Shown here: in pieces, positions 10,311 to 20,119 of the stretch
Position numbering within the stretch: position 1 is the stretch's first letter
Layout: the number at the start of each line of letters is the position of its first letter
Assembly: GCA_002007465.1 (NCBI GenBank)
Contig: LNAC01000102.1
Location: 3,170,364-3,234,363, forward strand
From: Ailurus styani
Taxonomy: Eukaryota; Chordata; Mammalia; Carnivora; Ailuridae
Direction: 5' to 3'
Length of the DNA stretch: 64,000 nucleotides
Translations under genes and position numbers: made by a program
The notes under the pieces: generated by a model
What the model saw: only the letters and a program-made list of their open reading frames with translations
What the model was told of the DNA's origin: nothing
Databases searched by the model: none

Positions 10311-11557
10311 GGTGGACAACACCTTATCGGCAATTCCAAAACTGCAAGTCTGTATTATAAGTTTTTGTGTAGTTCTTTTGTAACAAATCCTGAACTAATC
10401 CAAACTCCTTTGATAGTAAAGCCCAACCTAAACAGATGTGAGACTGCATCTAGTCTATATTTATTCTACTTAGTACAAATATATGCTTATTTTACTGGAT
10501 AAATGAATGTTCGATGATAGGGTGTTGTACCAGAACCCACTGGGTGTTATAGGTTGTTTTATAAATCTATGTTGCGTTTTTCAAATCTAAAAATTTCTGA
10601 ATTCTGAAACATATTGGGACCCAAGATTTTGCATAAGATACCATGGGCTTGGATTATAATTATTCAACACAAGCCTCCAAATAGGCTATGCTTGCTTCCC
10701 ATTCCTCTGCTTCCCCAACCGAATGTTTGTGTTATCCTCACCCTAGTCTTGTACAACTCATTCAGACACCCAGATCCAGTGTATATAACTCTGTGGAATT
10801 TCCCTCATTACTCCAAACAGTTGAATTTTTCTCCTTTTTATTCCCTCATAGTTCTCAATACTGTACACCATATGACTTCCTTTGCAACATTTTGTGAATT
10901 GTATTCTGAGAAAATTAAGCATCACTTCAGTGAACATATGCAATTGCCTGCAATGAATATAGCCTACTAACACTATTTACTTGGTAACAGTTAACATGGA
11001 ATTTTAAAAAATCTGTTTTAAACTTATACTGCAGTGCTAAATATCTTTAATGGTAAAATTAACTATGTAAATAATAAACATGCTTTCTCCTTTGTGGTTT
11101 GAAAAAATAAATTATGTTATTGTTATGAAATGTGTCCTGACAAGTACTTGTGTGTAATTTCATGAAAACACCGACAACAAAACAGCAGGCTTCTCATTGC
11201 CAAAGGAAAGACTATTCCCATTGAGTACTGAACAACCACAGATGTTTCCAAGATATACTACACGAGACAGTCATGTGGGAATAATTCCAACAAGATAACT
11301 AAGGGGATTTTAAAGCTTTATGGAACTAAAAAGTCATTATGCATTATAATCTTTAAAAATTTATGTCAACATATTTTGAGAATTTTTTCTTTTATTGTCT
11401 TTTTACAGCATTTATTTTTTCTATTACAAAAATAATGTCTGTTGTAGAAAAATTAGAAAATACCTATTAAAAAGAAGAAAATAAAAATTGCTAGTGATCT
11501 AAATATCCAGAAATGACATTATTTACATATGTATGATACTAACGATGTGAATATGAT
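10311..11557. other. unassigned sequence, possible L2 in 10690-10900
   Basis: The largest ORF, 10614-10970 (118 codons, plus), is hydrophobic and proline-rich but resembles no family I know. CT-rich text at 10690-10760 is loosely like the L2 3' half. 11395-11480 is A/T-rich (TTACAAAAATAATGTCTG) and may be an old repeat. Confidence 0.4.
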
Positions 11558-11607
11558 ATGAATAGATATTAAATACTATAGTATAGATATTAAAAATTTA
11601 GTTTGTG
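11558..11607 (+). repeat. SINE-flanking segment shared with 3011-3040
   Basis: ATGAATAGATATTA and ATAGATATTAAAAATTTAG then YTTGTGA occur in both places, each directly left of a SINE. Here an extra ~21 bp unit splits the match, duplicating ATAGATATTAAA. Confidence 0.7.
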
Positions 11608-11610
11608 AGG

Positions 11611-11802
11611 GGCACCTGGGTGGCTCAGTCGTTAAGCCTCTGCCTTTGGCTCAGGTCATGATCCCAGGATTCTGGGATAGAGCCCCTCGTTGGGCTCCCT
11701 GCTCAGTGGGGAGCCTGCTTCTCCCTCTCCCACTCCCCCTGCTTGTGTTCCCTCTCTCACTGTGTCTCTCTCTGTCAAATAAATTAATAACATCTTTTAA
11801 AA
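11611..11802 (+). mobile_element. CAN-SINE
   Basis: Standard head GGCACCTGGGTGGCTCAG, CT-rich body, GTCAAATAAATTAATAAC and an A-rich tail. It differs from the SINE at 3042 at many positions although the two share their left flank. Confidence 0.92.
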
Positions 11803-12292
11803 AAATAAAAATGAAAAAATAATGTGTGTGCAGGTATGTATATATGTGCTTGTGTGTTATGGACCAGCTATACTTTAGTTATAGTAAAATAGTTATATTC
11901 TACTGCAAAGGAAGTAATTATATGATGGAATCTCTGAATGTAATTAGATGTGGTCTGGACGAGAAAAAATAAATGTCACAAATATATATGCATATAAGCA
12001 TAAATTGTGGTTTTCTATGGAGGAAATAAACAGGGGGCTGAAATAAAGAAAACCAGTGGCAGAGGATAGAGTCATTAGGATAGGAGCCTCTGAGGAGAAA
12101 ATTTTAGAAGCCATTGTGACTAGAAAGCGAGGCAGTGTAGAGAATGAAACAAGACAAAGATGGAGAGGTCAAAAAAGACAGATCATGCAGCATTCTATAG
12201 TCCAGGTAAGGATATCAATTTATTTTGATGAACAATGGGAAAACATGATGGACCTTGCTGCAGAGAGACTGAGGTGATTTGGTTAAATCTGG
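11803..12292. other. unassigned; possible ancient repeat at 12001-12290
   Basis: 12001-12290 (GGCAGAGGATAGAGTCATTAGG, CATTCTATAGTCCAGGTAAG) resembles an old mammalian interspersed repeat whose name I cannot assign. The 73-codon ORF at 12056-12277 falls inside it. Confidence 0.4.
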
Positions 12293-12505
12293 GTTATTCA
12301 GCCTCAGCACTACTGACACTTCAGATCAGATAATTGCCTGTTCTGGAGAGCAGTCCTTTGCCTTGCAGGATGGTTAGTAGCACTCTGGCCTCTATCAAAC
12401 AAAGGACAGTAACATCTCCTCAGGATATGATAAGCAAAAATGTCCCCAGACATAATCAAACAGCCCCTGTAAATTAAGAGTGAAATCATTCTGCTTGGAA
12501 ACATT
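12293..12505. mobile_element. hAT-Charlie type MER element (non-autonomous)
   Basis: CAGCACTACTGACACTTCAG, AGATAATTGCCTGTTCTGG, TTGCAGGATGGTTAGTAGCA, CTCTGGCCTCTATC and AAATGTCCCCAGACATAATC follow in order the common ~200-bp MER DNA transposon relic of mammals. It encodes nothing; the subfamily is not named here. Confidence 0.75.
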
Positions 12506-12534
12506 TAGTTTAGTTACACATTATTCTGGCTACT

Positions 12535-12735
12535 AGTGAAGAATAGATTTGCTCCTTCTCTTGTGGGAGCATTCCTCCTGGTGACAACAGGAAGCCATGT
12601 TGCCACCACAAGATGGAAACTAGCCTTAAAACGACACTACCCAGTGGATTTCAAGGCAGCAATAAAGAATCTGGATGCTTGGTTCATCACTGAACTGCTG
12701 AAACAATCAACCTGAATCTGGCATTATGATAAAAT
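12535..12735 (+). mobile_element. LTR-like fragment (MaLR/MLT-like)
   Basis: AGGAAGCCATGTTGCCACC, AAAGAATCTGGATGCTTGG and a CTGAACTGCTGAAACAATC then CATTATGATAAA ending resemble the 3' part of MLT/MER LTRs. Strongly decayed, with uncertain ends. Confidence 0.4.
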
Positions 12736-12801
12736 ATATTAAAATAATAAGTATAATGGAATGGAGGGTGGGGGTAAAAAAACAATCAAAGTGCAAAATG
12801 G

Positions 12802-13019
12802 GAGGCATCTGGGTGACTCAATCAGTTAAGTCTCCAACTCCTGATTTTGGCTTAGGTCACGATCTCAGGGTCTTGAAATCAAGCCCTGCATTGGGATCCA
12901 TCCTGGGTGTGGAACTTGCTTAAGATTCTCTCTCTCCCTTTGCCCCTCCCCATACCCCCACATATGCACTCACTCTCTCTCCCTCAAAAATAAATAAATA
13001 AATAAATAAAAATAAAAAA
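12802..13019 (+). mobile_element. CAN-SINE, divergent subfamily
   Basis: Head GAGGCATCTGGGTGACTCAA, TGATTTTGGCTTAGGTCACG, CT tract and an AAATAAATAAATAAAT tail. Target duplication GCAAAATGG at 12793-12801 and 13020-13028. Confidence 0.92.
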
Positions 13020-13384
13020 GCAAAATGGAAGACGAGTGAGTTGAAGTCAAGAGGTAGCTAGTGGTCCATATAGGAGAGAACAGGGTCTTAGACTATAGGG
13101 ACATGTCTTCGAGTTTTGTCTATGACATTGTTGTTAAGGAGAAATTGTAACAGCCAAGATTTTTTGTAGCTAGAATAGACAAGACTTGAATTTATACCTC
13201 AATTCAGCTATCACCCATTCTTTTGCTTCATTTCACTACAAGAATCCTTTTAAGAGTTGTCCATTTCCTAGATAAAGAGTGAAAAATGTATATAGTGTGT
13301 GTATTATCTTGGCATATAACCAAGGTTACTGTATAAATCAAGTGGCACAAAATGGACTGTTCATTAAATGTTGGAACAAATGGC
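13020..13384. other. unassigned sequence
   Basis: No gene or named repeat between the SINE and the old L1. Confidence 0.4.
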
Positions 13385-14565
13385 ACCCTAAATAATTTTA
13401 AAAATAGATTTCCTACACCATACCTTTAAAAAATAGGACCCAGACTGATAAAAGACATAAATTTGGAAAGCAAGACTTTAAAACTATGAGAAATAATATA
13501 GCAGAATCTCTCCATGATATTAGGATAGAAAGGGATATTTAGGAATGATATAAAAGAAAATCTCATAACATAAAAAATAATTGCAATATATGACTACATA
13601 AAAACAAAAATTTTCCTCTTATGAAAGACTCCATAAGCCAAGCATAAAGGTGAGAGTGTCTTTAAAAATATTTTTATAATACATATAAGAGACAAGGATT
13701 TATAACAGAATATATGAAGAACTTCTTCATATCCAAAAGCAAACAACCCAACTGAAATACATGCTAAGTAATTTCCTTTTTTTGTTCGTTGTTTTTTTTT
13801 TTTTTAAACACCCAGCATGGAGCCCAATGCAGGGCTTGAACTCATGACCCCAAGATCAAGAACTGAGCTAAGATGAAGAGTTGGACGCTTAGCTGACTAA
13901 GCCAACCAGGTGCCCCTATATAATTCCTAATAGAGGTATCACACATTCTCCTTTCCCAAATATAAGCAGCTCCCCAATTCCACTCTTAAGAAAACACAAG
14001 TCAAAGCAAACTCAGTCAACTTCATTCACAAAAAATATATTTACAAAACACATTCATAAAAAATAATCCTGATAATTTCCAGTTTTGTTAAGCATGTAGA
14101 ATACAAGTAATTGTACAGTTCCTAGTGAGAACAAATTAGGAAAACTATTTTGCAAAGTGATTTGTAAATGTCCGGTAACAATTAAAATGTGTTGGTTCTA
14201 AACACAAGAAGCAACTTGACTTCTGGGTATACATGTACCTTAGAGAAATTCTGTGCAAGTATATCAAGAGACATCACAATACTATTAATAACAATAAAAA
14301 TAAAATCTTAATATTCACATAAAGAGCTAAAGCTGTTAAAGAGACCGAACTATATCCATATATCAACAGCTAGAACTGGAAAATATAATGTTAACTATTT
14401 TAAAAAATATTCTAGTGAACATTCTGTAGCATATACTTTTGGTGCTCATGTATATGCATTTCTGTTGGATATTCACCTCAAAGTAAAATGCTGGCTTATA
14501 TAGTATATATGTTTCACTTTAGGAAATTAGATTAATGGATTTAGATTATATCAGTTTCAATAGTT
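13385..14565 (+). mobile_element. ancient L1M ORF2 region, interrupted
   Basis: Worn L1 ORF2 text is visible: GACCCAGACTGATAAAAGAC, GAATATATGAAGAACTTCTTC and CCAAAAGCAAACAACCCAACTG. A SINE (13776-13916) and a younger L1 (14566-15835) interrupt it. 14400-14560 reads better as antisense L1 ORF2, so part may be inverted. Confidence 0.7.
13776..13916 (-). mobile_element. CAN-SINE, short old form
   Basis: The reverse complement starts GGGGCACCTGGTTGGCTTAG and ends in a long A tail (T run at 13792-13805). It lacks most of the CT-rich tract. Target duplication is unclear. Confidence 0.85.
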
Positions 14566-15007
14566 TTCAGAATTTTTCCAAAGAAGAGATCCAGATGGCC
14601 AACAGACAAATGAAAAGATGCTCAACAGCACTCAGCATCAAGGAAATACAAATCAAAACCACAAGAAGATATCAACTGATACCTGTCAAAATGACTAATA
14701 TTAACAACACAGGAAACAACAGATGTTGGCAAGGATGCAGAGAAAGGGGAACCCTCTTGCACTGCTGGTAGAAATGCAAACTGGTGCAGCCACTCTGGAA
14801 AATATTATGGAGGTTCCTCAGAAAGTTAAAAATAGAACTACCCTATAATCCAGCAGTCGCACTAAGTATTTCTCCAAGAGATACAAAAATACTGATTCGA
14901 AGGGGTACATCCACTGCAATGTTTATAGCAGCACTATCAGCAGTAGCCAAACTATGAAGAGAGCCCAAATGCCACTTATGATGAATGAATAAAGAAGATG
15001 TGGTGTG

Positions 15008-15048
15008 TGTATATATATATATATATATATAATATATATATATACATA
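15008..15048. repeat. TA/TATATA microsatellite
   Basis: Alternating TA with short GTGTG and TACATACA ends, grown inside the L1 ORF2 end. Confidence 0.9.
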
Positions 15049-15099
15049 CATACACAGTGGATAATGGAATATTACTCAGTCATCAAGAACTACAACCTT

Positions 15100-15298
15100 G
15101 GGGCCCCTGGGTGGTTCAGTCAGTTAAGCGCTGGCTCTTAGTTTCAGCTCAGGTCATGGTCTCAGGGACCTGAGATCGAGCCCCATGTCAGGCTCTGCAC
15201 CCAGTGAGAAGTCTGCTTCAGGATTCTCTCTCTCTCTCTCTCTCTCTGCCCTTCCCCCCACTCATGCTTTCTCTCACTCAAATAAACCTTTAAAAAAA
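15100..15298 (+). mobile_element. CAN-SINE nested in L1
   Basis: Head GGGGCCCCTGGGTGGTTCAG, AGTTTCAGCTCAGGTCATGG, (CT)n at about 15223-15247 and an AAATAAACC tail. It splits the L1 between CATCAAGAAC and GAATGAAATCTTG. Confidence 0.93.
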
Positions 15299-15674
15299 AG
15301 AATGAAATCTTGTCATTTGTATTATGTAGATGGAGCTAGAGTATATTATGCTAAGAGAAATAAGTCAGTCAGAGAAAGACAAATACCATATGATTTCACT
15401 CATATGTGCAATTTAAGAAATAAAACAGTTGAACATAGGGGAAAGGTGGGGGGGGGAAGAGGCAAGCAAACCATAACAGACTCTTAACTAAGACTAAGAG
15501 AATGAACTGAGGGTTGCTGGAAGGGAGGGAGGTAGGGAGTGGGGTAAATGGGTGATGGATATTAAGGAGGCACTTGTTATGATGAGCACTGGGTGTTGGG
15601 TGTTGTAAGTGACGAGTCACTAAATTCTTCTCCTGAAACCAATATTACAATATATGTTAACTAACTAGAATTTA

Positions 15675-15801
15675 TTTTTTTAAATTTTATTAACATATAT
15701 GTCAATAAATATATCATTTGCTTCAGGGGTACAGGTCTGTGAATCATCAGTCTTACACAATTCACAGCACTCACCATAGCACATACCCTCCCTGGTGTCC
15801 A
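15675..15801 (-). mobile_element. short antisense L1 3' end nested in sense L1
   Basis: The reverse complement reads GGACACCAGGGAGGGTATGT, CACTCACC-type text, CAGACCTGTACCCC and an A-rich tail. A perfect 17-bp duplication TAACTAACTAGAATTTA lies at 15658-15674 and 15802-15818. Confidence 0.95.
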
Positions 15802-15835
15802 TAACTAACTAGAATTTAAATAAAAATTTGAAAAA

Positions 15836-16290
15836 GAAAAAATAAAACAAAGTGGTTATACCAATTTATATATTCAGTACTAGAGGAAAAACTAGAAATA
15901 ACCCAAATATCACCAGCAGTAGAATGTATGAAAAAATTGTAGTACATTCATAAAATAAAATGCTATTGAGCAATGAAAATGAAAGAAATATTGCTTCACA
16001 TGAAATAGATAAATCTCATAGGCATAATGTTGAGAGAAGCTTGATGTAAGAGTTTATCATTTATGACACCACTTACTTAGAGTTAAAACAGTAACAAATC
16101 CAAGACATGCTGAGAGAAGTCAGAATCATGGTTATCTGGGGGAGTTATGACTGAGGACTCCAGAGCACCTTCCCTGCACTGGTAGTGTTCCAGACCATGA
16201 GGGTTCCGATAGTCCATTCATTTAGCAAAGCTTCATTCAACTTCACACTCAATATTTGTGTATGTTTCAATTCAACAAAAAGTTTTAAAA
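15836..16290 (+). mobile_element. ancient L1M 3' end (continuation)
   Basis: AATAACCCAAATATCACCAGC, AAATGCTATTGAGCAATGAA and GTTTCAATTCAACAAAAAGT are L1M 3' end landmarks. It is probably the right-hand remainder of the L1 at 13385-14565. Confidence 0.7.
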
Positions 16291-16469
16291 TGTTAGTTAG
16301 AAAGCATAAAACGGAATGACTGATAGAATATAGTTACACAAATGCAAAATTTTCCAAGGTAAACAAAGTAACATTGGATTAGATCTCTTTGTGAGAGAGG
16401 GAGGACAAGAGAAAGAGAAGGGAAGGAAGTCAGAAAATAAGCCTAGGAAATTGAAAATGAAGGACTTCA

Positions 16470-16595
16470 TTTATCTGCAGGGATAATCACCACACTTACC
16501 TCGCAGGATTGTTGTGAGAACTGGATGAAGTAACAGATATAACAGATATAAAACATATAATACAGGGCTGGGCACAAAGGGAGCACTAACTGATT
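16470..16595 (+). mobile_element. MIR
   Basis: TTTATCTGCAGGGATAATC, ACTTACCTCGCAGGATTGTT, GTGAGAACTGGATGAAG and CAGGGCTGGGCACAAAGGG track the MIR 3' half closely. Confidence 0.85.
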
Positions 16596-17203
16596 TACAC
16601 CATGAGTCTTGTTTACACCATGGAGAGGCAGTATTTCAGCATGAAGTAAGAACAGGCCAATGCTGCCTACCTTGTCCATTTCTACTCTCCTCATATGTTT
16701 ATGCGTATATGTGTGTGTGTGTGTGTAGATACATTCTCTGAAATATTTCTTGTGGTAGACAATATAATTAAATGAAGAAAATATGCTATATTCAGTAACC
16801 TCTAAGTGGAATAACAAAATGTCTTAAGCTAGATTAAAGTTTAATCTTTAATCATGCTGAGCAACATCATTACCCTTTCTCCATAGAAAAATTCTGTTTT
16901 AATAGAAGATTTAATTACTCAACTTTAATTGCTAATTATACGCTTCAGAATTCACATCTTTTATTTCAAAATCACAAATAAGGCAATCAGCATAGAGGAC
17001 AAGTTTGGGTTAGGTACAATGCTTATAAATGTTACTGAACTGCTAAGGTACCTATGAGTATAATTGATATGTTTACTCAAAGCACGATGCGGTGTGCTTT
17101 TCTAGCCAAAATCATTTTGACCTTTGTCCTTATTCCAATGCTGCTTTATAATCATCACCCACAAGGTCAGAAAGCTCAGAAGCATACTGGTTTTAAGAGG
17201 ATA
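16596..17203. other. unassigned; small GT repeat at 16709-16727
   Basis: No gene. Contains (GT)n of about 10 units at 16709-16727. The minus-strand ORF at 16467-16817 (116 codons) runs through the MIR and the GT repeat and is not credible. Confidence 0.45.
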
Positions 17204-17369
17204 AAAAAAGAAAGAAAGAAAGAAGAGAAAAAAGAAAGAAAGGGAAAGAAAGGAAGGAAGGAAGGAAGGTAGAAAGAAAGAAAGAAACAAAGAAACAAAG
17301 GAAGGAAGGAAGGAAGGAAGGAAGGAAGGAAGGAAGGAAGGAAGGAAGGAAGGAAGGAAGGAAGGGAAA
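17204..17369. repeat. GAAA/GGAA polypurine microsatellite
   Basis: About 165 bp of GAAA then GGAA units, all purine on the plus strand apart from a single T near 17269 and two CAAA units at 17287-17300. About 17 uninterrupted GGAA units end the block. Likely to vary in length between individuals. Confidence 0.97.
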
Positions 17370-17574
17370 GCTAAAAGTATTCATAATTTAAAGGTAAGTT
17401 TGAATACTGACTTTTATGCCTTAGAAATATCTCCAGGAAAGTAAAAACATCCACAATGTGTAATCATTTACCCACACTCCAGTTAACAACTCTTTTTCAT
17501 CCAAATATATCTTTTCTGCTATTGAAGAGCAGGTGCAGTTTATTGAACCATTCAAGCACTTGCTTTAAAAATAA

Positions 17575-17790
17575 AATTATATTGCTATTTATTGAAATAT
17601 ACTATATGCCTGACACTTATCTAAGCCCAGGGAGAAGTGGTGATCAGATAAGACTATATCCCTTCAAGTGTAATGTATTTTCTCTTCTCTTCAAGTGTAA
17701 TGTATTTTAGGGAAAACCACAAGTATGCAAATAGTTAATTGCAATACTGGTGAGTGCCCTGAAGGATAAGCACTATCTCATATAAAATAC
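17575..17790 (-). mobile_element. L2/MIR-like fragment
   Basis: TTTATTGAAATATACTATATGCCTGACACTTATC resembles the antisense L2 tail in short pieces (ACTATATGCCTGACAC). GTGAGTGCCCTGAAGGATAA further right fits the same family. Weak. Confidence 0.45.
17663..17708. repeat. 19-bp direct repeat, 8-bp spacer
   Basis: TTCAAGTGTAATGTATTTT occurs at 17663-17681 and 17690-17708 with no change. A small tandem copy, cause unknown. Confidence 0.9.
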
Positions 17791-18559
17791 TGAAAGGGAC
17801 AAGTATTGTCTGGGGCAGTTAGGGGAAACTATCTCCCCTCTCACTAAGCGGATTCTTAGTGTCAGCAGAAAACCATTATACTCCTGCCAAACTGCCTTAT
17901 AAGACTTTAATTGGGACTTAATGGGATTGACATACAGTGTGAATCATATTCATACGTTTATTTCTGTCCTTTTACTACTTCCTTAAACCTGATTTAAAGA
18001 ATTGCAGTCAACCTTTAAAAAATTAAGGAGAAATTAAGACAAAAAATAAATAAGTAAATATATAAACATTTTCTTAACATATACACCATAGCTTTGATGT
18101 TTTTATATTTGAAATGTGTTAGGTGAGAATGCAGCCTATAAAATTCACAATCACTTCAATTCTTCACTGGTGGGTTTTTAAATTTTTGAACATAGAAAAG
18201 AGTAAATAATTCACTAAAGACCTTTTTAGCACTACAATATTAAATGTGAGACCACGAACTGAATAAATCTTTCCAAACTTTACCTCTGAAGTGAGAAATA
18301 TTTAAGCACAGAGATTTAAAACATTAAACCACGATAGCATGAAAATGACCATACAGTATCCTCTACAAATGAAAAAAGAAAAGTATATTCATTTTGTTTT
18401 TTAAAATATTTAATATCTAAACTTTAAGACAGTATATAAATAACAAGTGACTAAGATGTGGGAGTGATGTAGTGGAATGAAGACAAGACTTATTACAGTT
18501 CAACTTTTGGAAACTATTTTAGATTTAATATATCTGACAGTCCTGGGTGAGCTGCTCCC
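17791..18559. other. unassigned AT-rich sequence
   Basis: No gene and no repeat I can name. Confidence 0.45.
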
Positions 18560-18574
18560 AAGACTGATTTTCAC

Positions 18575-18775
18575 GGAGCTCCTGGGTGGCTAAGGAGTTA
18601 CACATCTGCCTTCGGCTCAGGTCATGACCCCGGGGTCCTGGGATCAAGCCCCAAATTGGGCTCCCTGCTCAGTGGGAAGCCTGCTTCTCCCTCTTCCACT
18701 CCCCCTGCTTGTGTTCCCTCTCTCGCTATGTTTCTCTCTGTCAAATAAGTAAAATCTTAAAAAAAAAAAAAAAAA
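18575..18775 (+). mobile_element. CAN-SINE
   Basis: Head GGAGCTCCTGGGTGGC, full body, AAATAAGTAAAATC and a long pure A tail. The 15-bp duplication AAGACTGATTTTCAC is at 18560-18574 and 18776-18790. Confidence 0.96.
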
Positions 18776-18790
18776 AAGACTGATTTTCAC

Positions 18791-19230
18791 AAAACCTTTT
18801 ACATGATTCTGATACAGCTTAAGAAGGGTTTTGGGACCTCTGAACTAAAATGCCCCTTCTAAGTCTAGCATCATATGAGATTATGTATAATGAGAAGAAG
18901 AAACTACTAGAATATACATACATATATATCAGGCAGATATAGTACCAGTCAGAAAGACAAATATACCTATTTTGTTGTTGATATTTAAAAAAAACACCTT
19001 AAACAATCCTTTTCCTCTATTTATAAAAGAATATTTATGAAAGAAAATTTCTATTTATGAAAGAACATTTCTAGTTACGAAAGGAAACTAATAAAAGACT
19101 GAAGAAGGTTGACCAAGAGAGAAACATATTACAAAGGAAAGATATACACAAGAACATGTTGCATTCAGCATAGATCAGCATAGATCAAGTAATAACTTTA
19201 TAATAGTATATGACTATATATACATACATA
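18791..19230. other. unassigned sequence
   Basis: AT-rich with small internal repeats (ATTTATGAAAGAA at about 19029 and 19053; AGCATAGATC twice near 19170). No gene. Confidence 0.4.
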
Positions 19231-19259
19231 GTGCACACACACACACACACACACACACC
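19231..19259. repeat. CA microsatellite
   Basis: About 13 CA units. Confidence 0.95.
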
Positions 19260-19331
19260 AGGAATGGTTCTTAATGGTTTATAAATATTGATATTTCATA
19301 TTTAACAATTCAAATACAGCTTTGTGTATAT

Positions 19332-19480
19332 TCTTTATAGATGAAGAAATTTAGGCACACAGGGTTGAGGTTACTTGCCAAAGTTCAAAGAGCTAATGAG
19401 GCTGGGTGGAATTTGAGCCCAGGCAGCCAAGATTCAAAGGCCATAGTCTTAACTATAACATTATGCAGCTTCTCCAATAA
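19332..19480 (-). mobile_element. MIR
   Basis: TTTATAGATGAAGAAATTTAGG, GAGGTTACTTGCCAAAGTTC, GAATTTGAGCCCAGGCAGCC and CATTATGCAGCTTCTCC are a clear antisense MIR. The 61-codon ORF here is incidental. Confidence 0.92.
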
Positions 19481-20119
19481 AGAATTTGAACATAGAGATA
19501 GCCAGGAAGAATTATTAAATATATAGGACATTGACCTCAGAGAACAAAAGACTTAGATAAATCAAACCAAACTACCTGCAAAAGAAAATTAGAAAATCTG
19601 GAGTATATATGGAATCTGCCAGAAGTTATCAAAGAACTAACACTGTCGTGAAGAAATAACAGACCAATAAATGAGGCTGACACTTTGAGTTATTGATACA
19701 GAAAAGGCAACTGAAAGGCCGGGCAGCATTTTTGATAGTCTCATGGATCGAGGCTACAAAAGTTGGAACACAGGGCACATGAAGAATGATGTTTTTAGCA
19801 ACCCGCCTTCTATTTAGAGCTAGGACAGCAAAGGAACTGCATCTAAGATATAAGCATGAGCTGAATATACAACAGGGTTTACACAAATGATAGCTAAACT
19901 TCAAATCCAAATTTCTAAAACATTTAATTTTTGAAATTGGATTACAATGATGCTACATTGTTAGTGGTCTCAGAATAATGAAAAAAAAACAAGTCCTCCC
20001 TGGAGGAAGAAAATATCATTCTGGCCTTCTGATTTTTTCCCCAAACTATAAAATATAAAATCAAAAAGTACAAGAGAAATAAATATAAAAAGTCATATGA
20101 ACTAAAATTAGCAAAAGAA
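19481..20119. other. unassigned sequence
   Basis: No named repeat. A 93-codon minus-strand ORF (19629-19910) is cysteine-rich but matches nothing I know and has no neighbouring exon signals. Confidence 0.4.

Larger units (their letters stand above)
14566..15835 (+). mobile_element. carnivore L1, ORF2 3' end plus 3' UTR, nested
   Basis: TTCCAAAGAAGAGATCCAGATG, GATGTTGGCAAGGATGCAG, CACTGCTGGTAGAAATGC and CAGCACTATCAGCAGTAGCC are the ORF2 end. AGACAAATACCATATGATTTC through GAGCACTGGGTGTTGGGTG and TAGAATTTAAATAAAAATTTG is the carnivore L1 3' UTR. It holds a TA satellite, a SINE and an antisense L1 piece, and splits an older L1. No intact reading frame remains. Confidence 0.9.

Noticed and set aside
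10614..10970. 118-codon plus-strand ORF with overlapping ORFs in another frame and strand
   Set aside because: No domain, no splice or start context, and two rival frames over the same bases. It may overlap a worn L2.
17054..17384. ORFs of repeated short motifs on both strands
   Set aside because: Direct translation of the GAAA/GGAA microsatellite.
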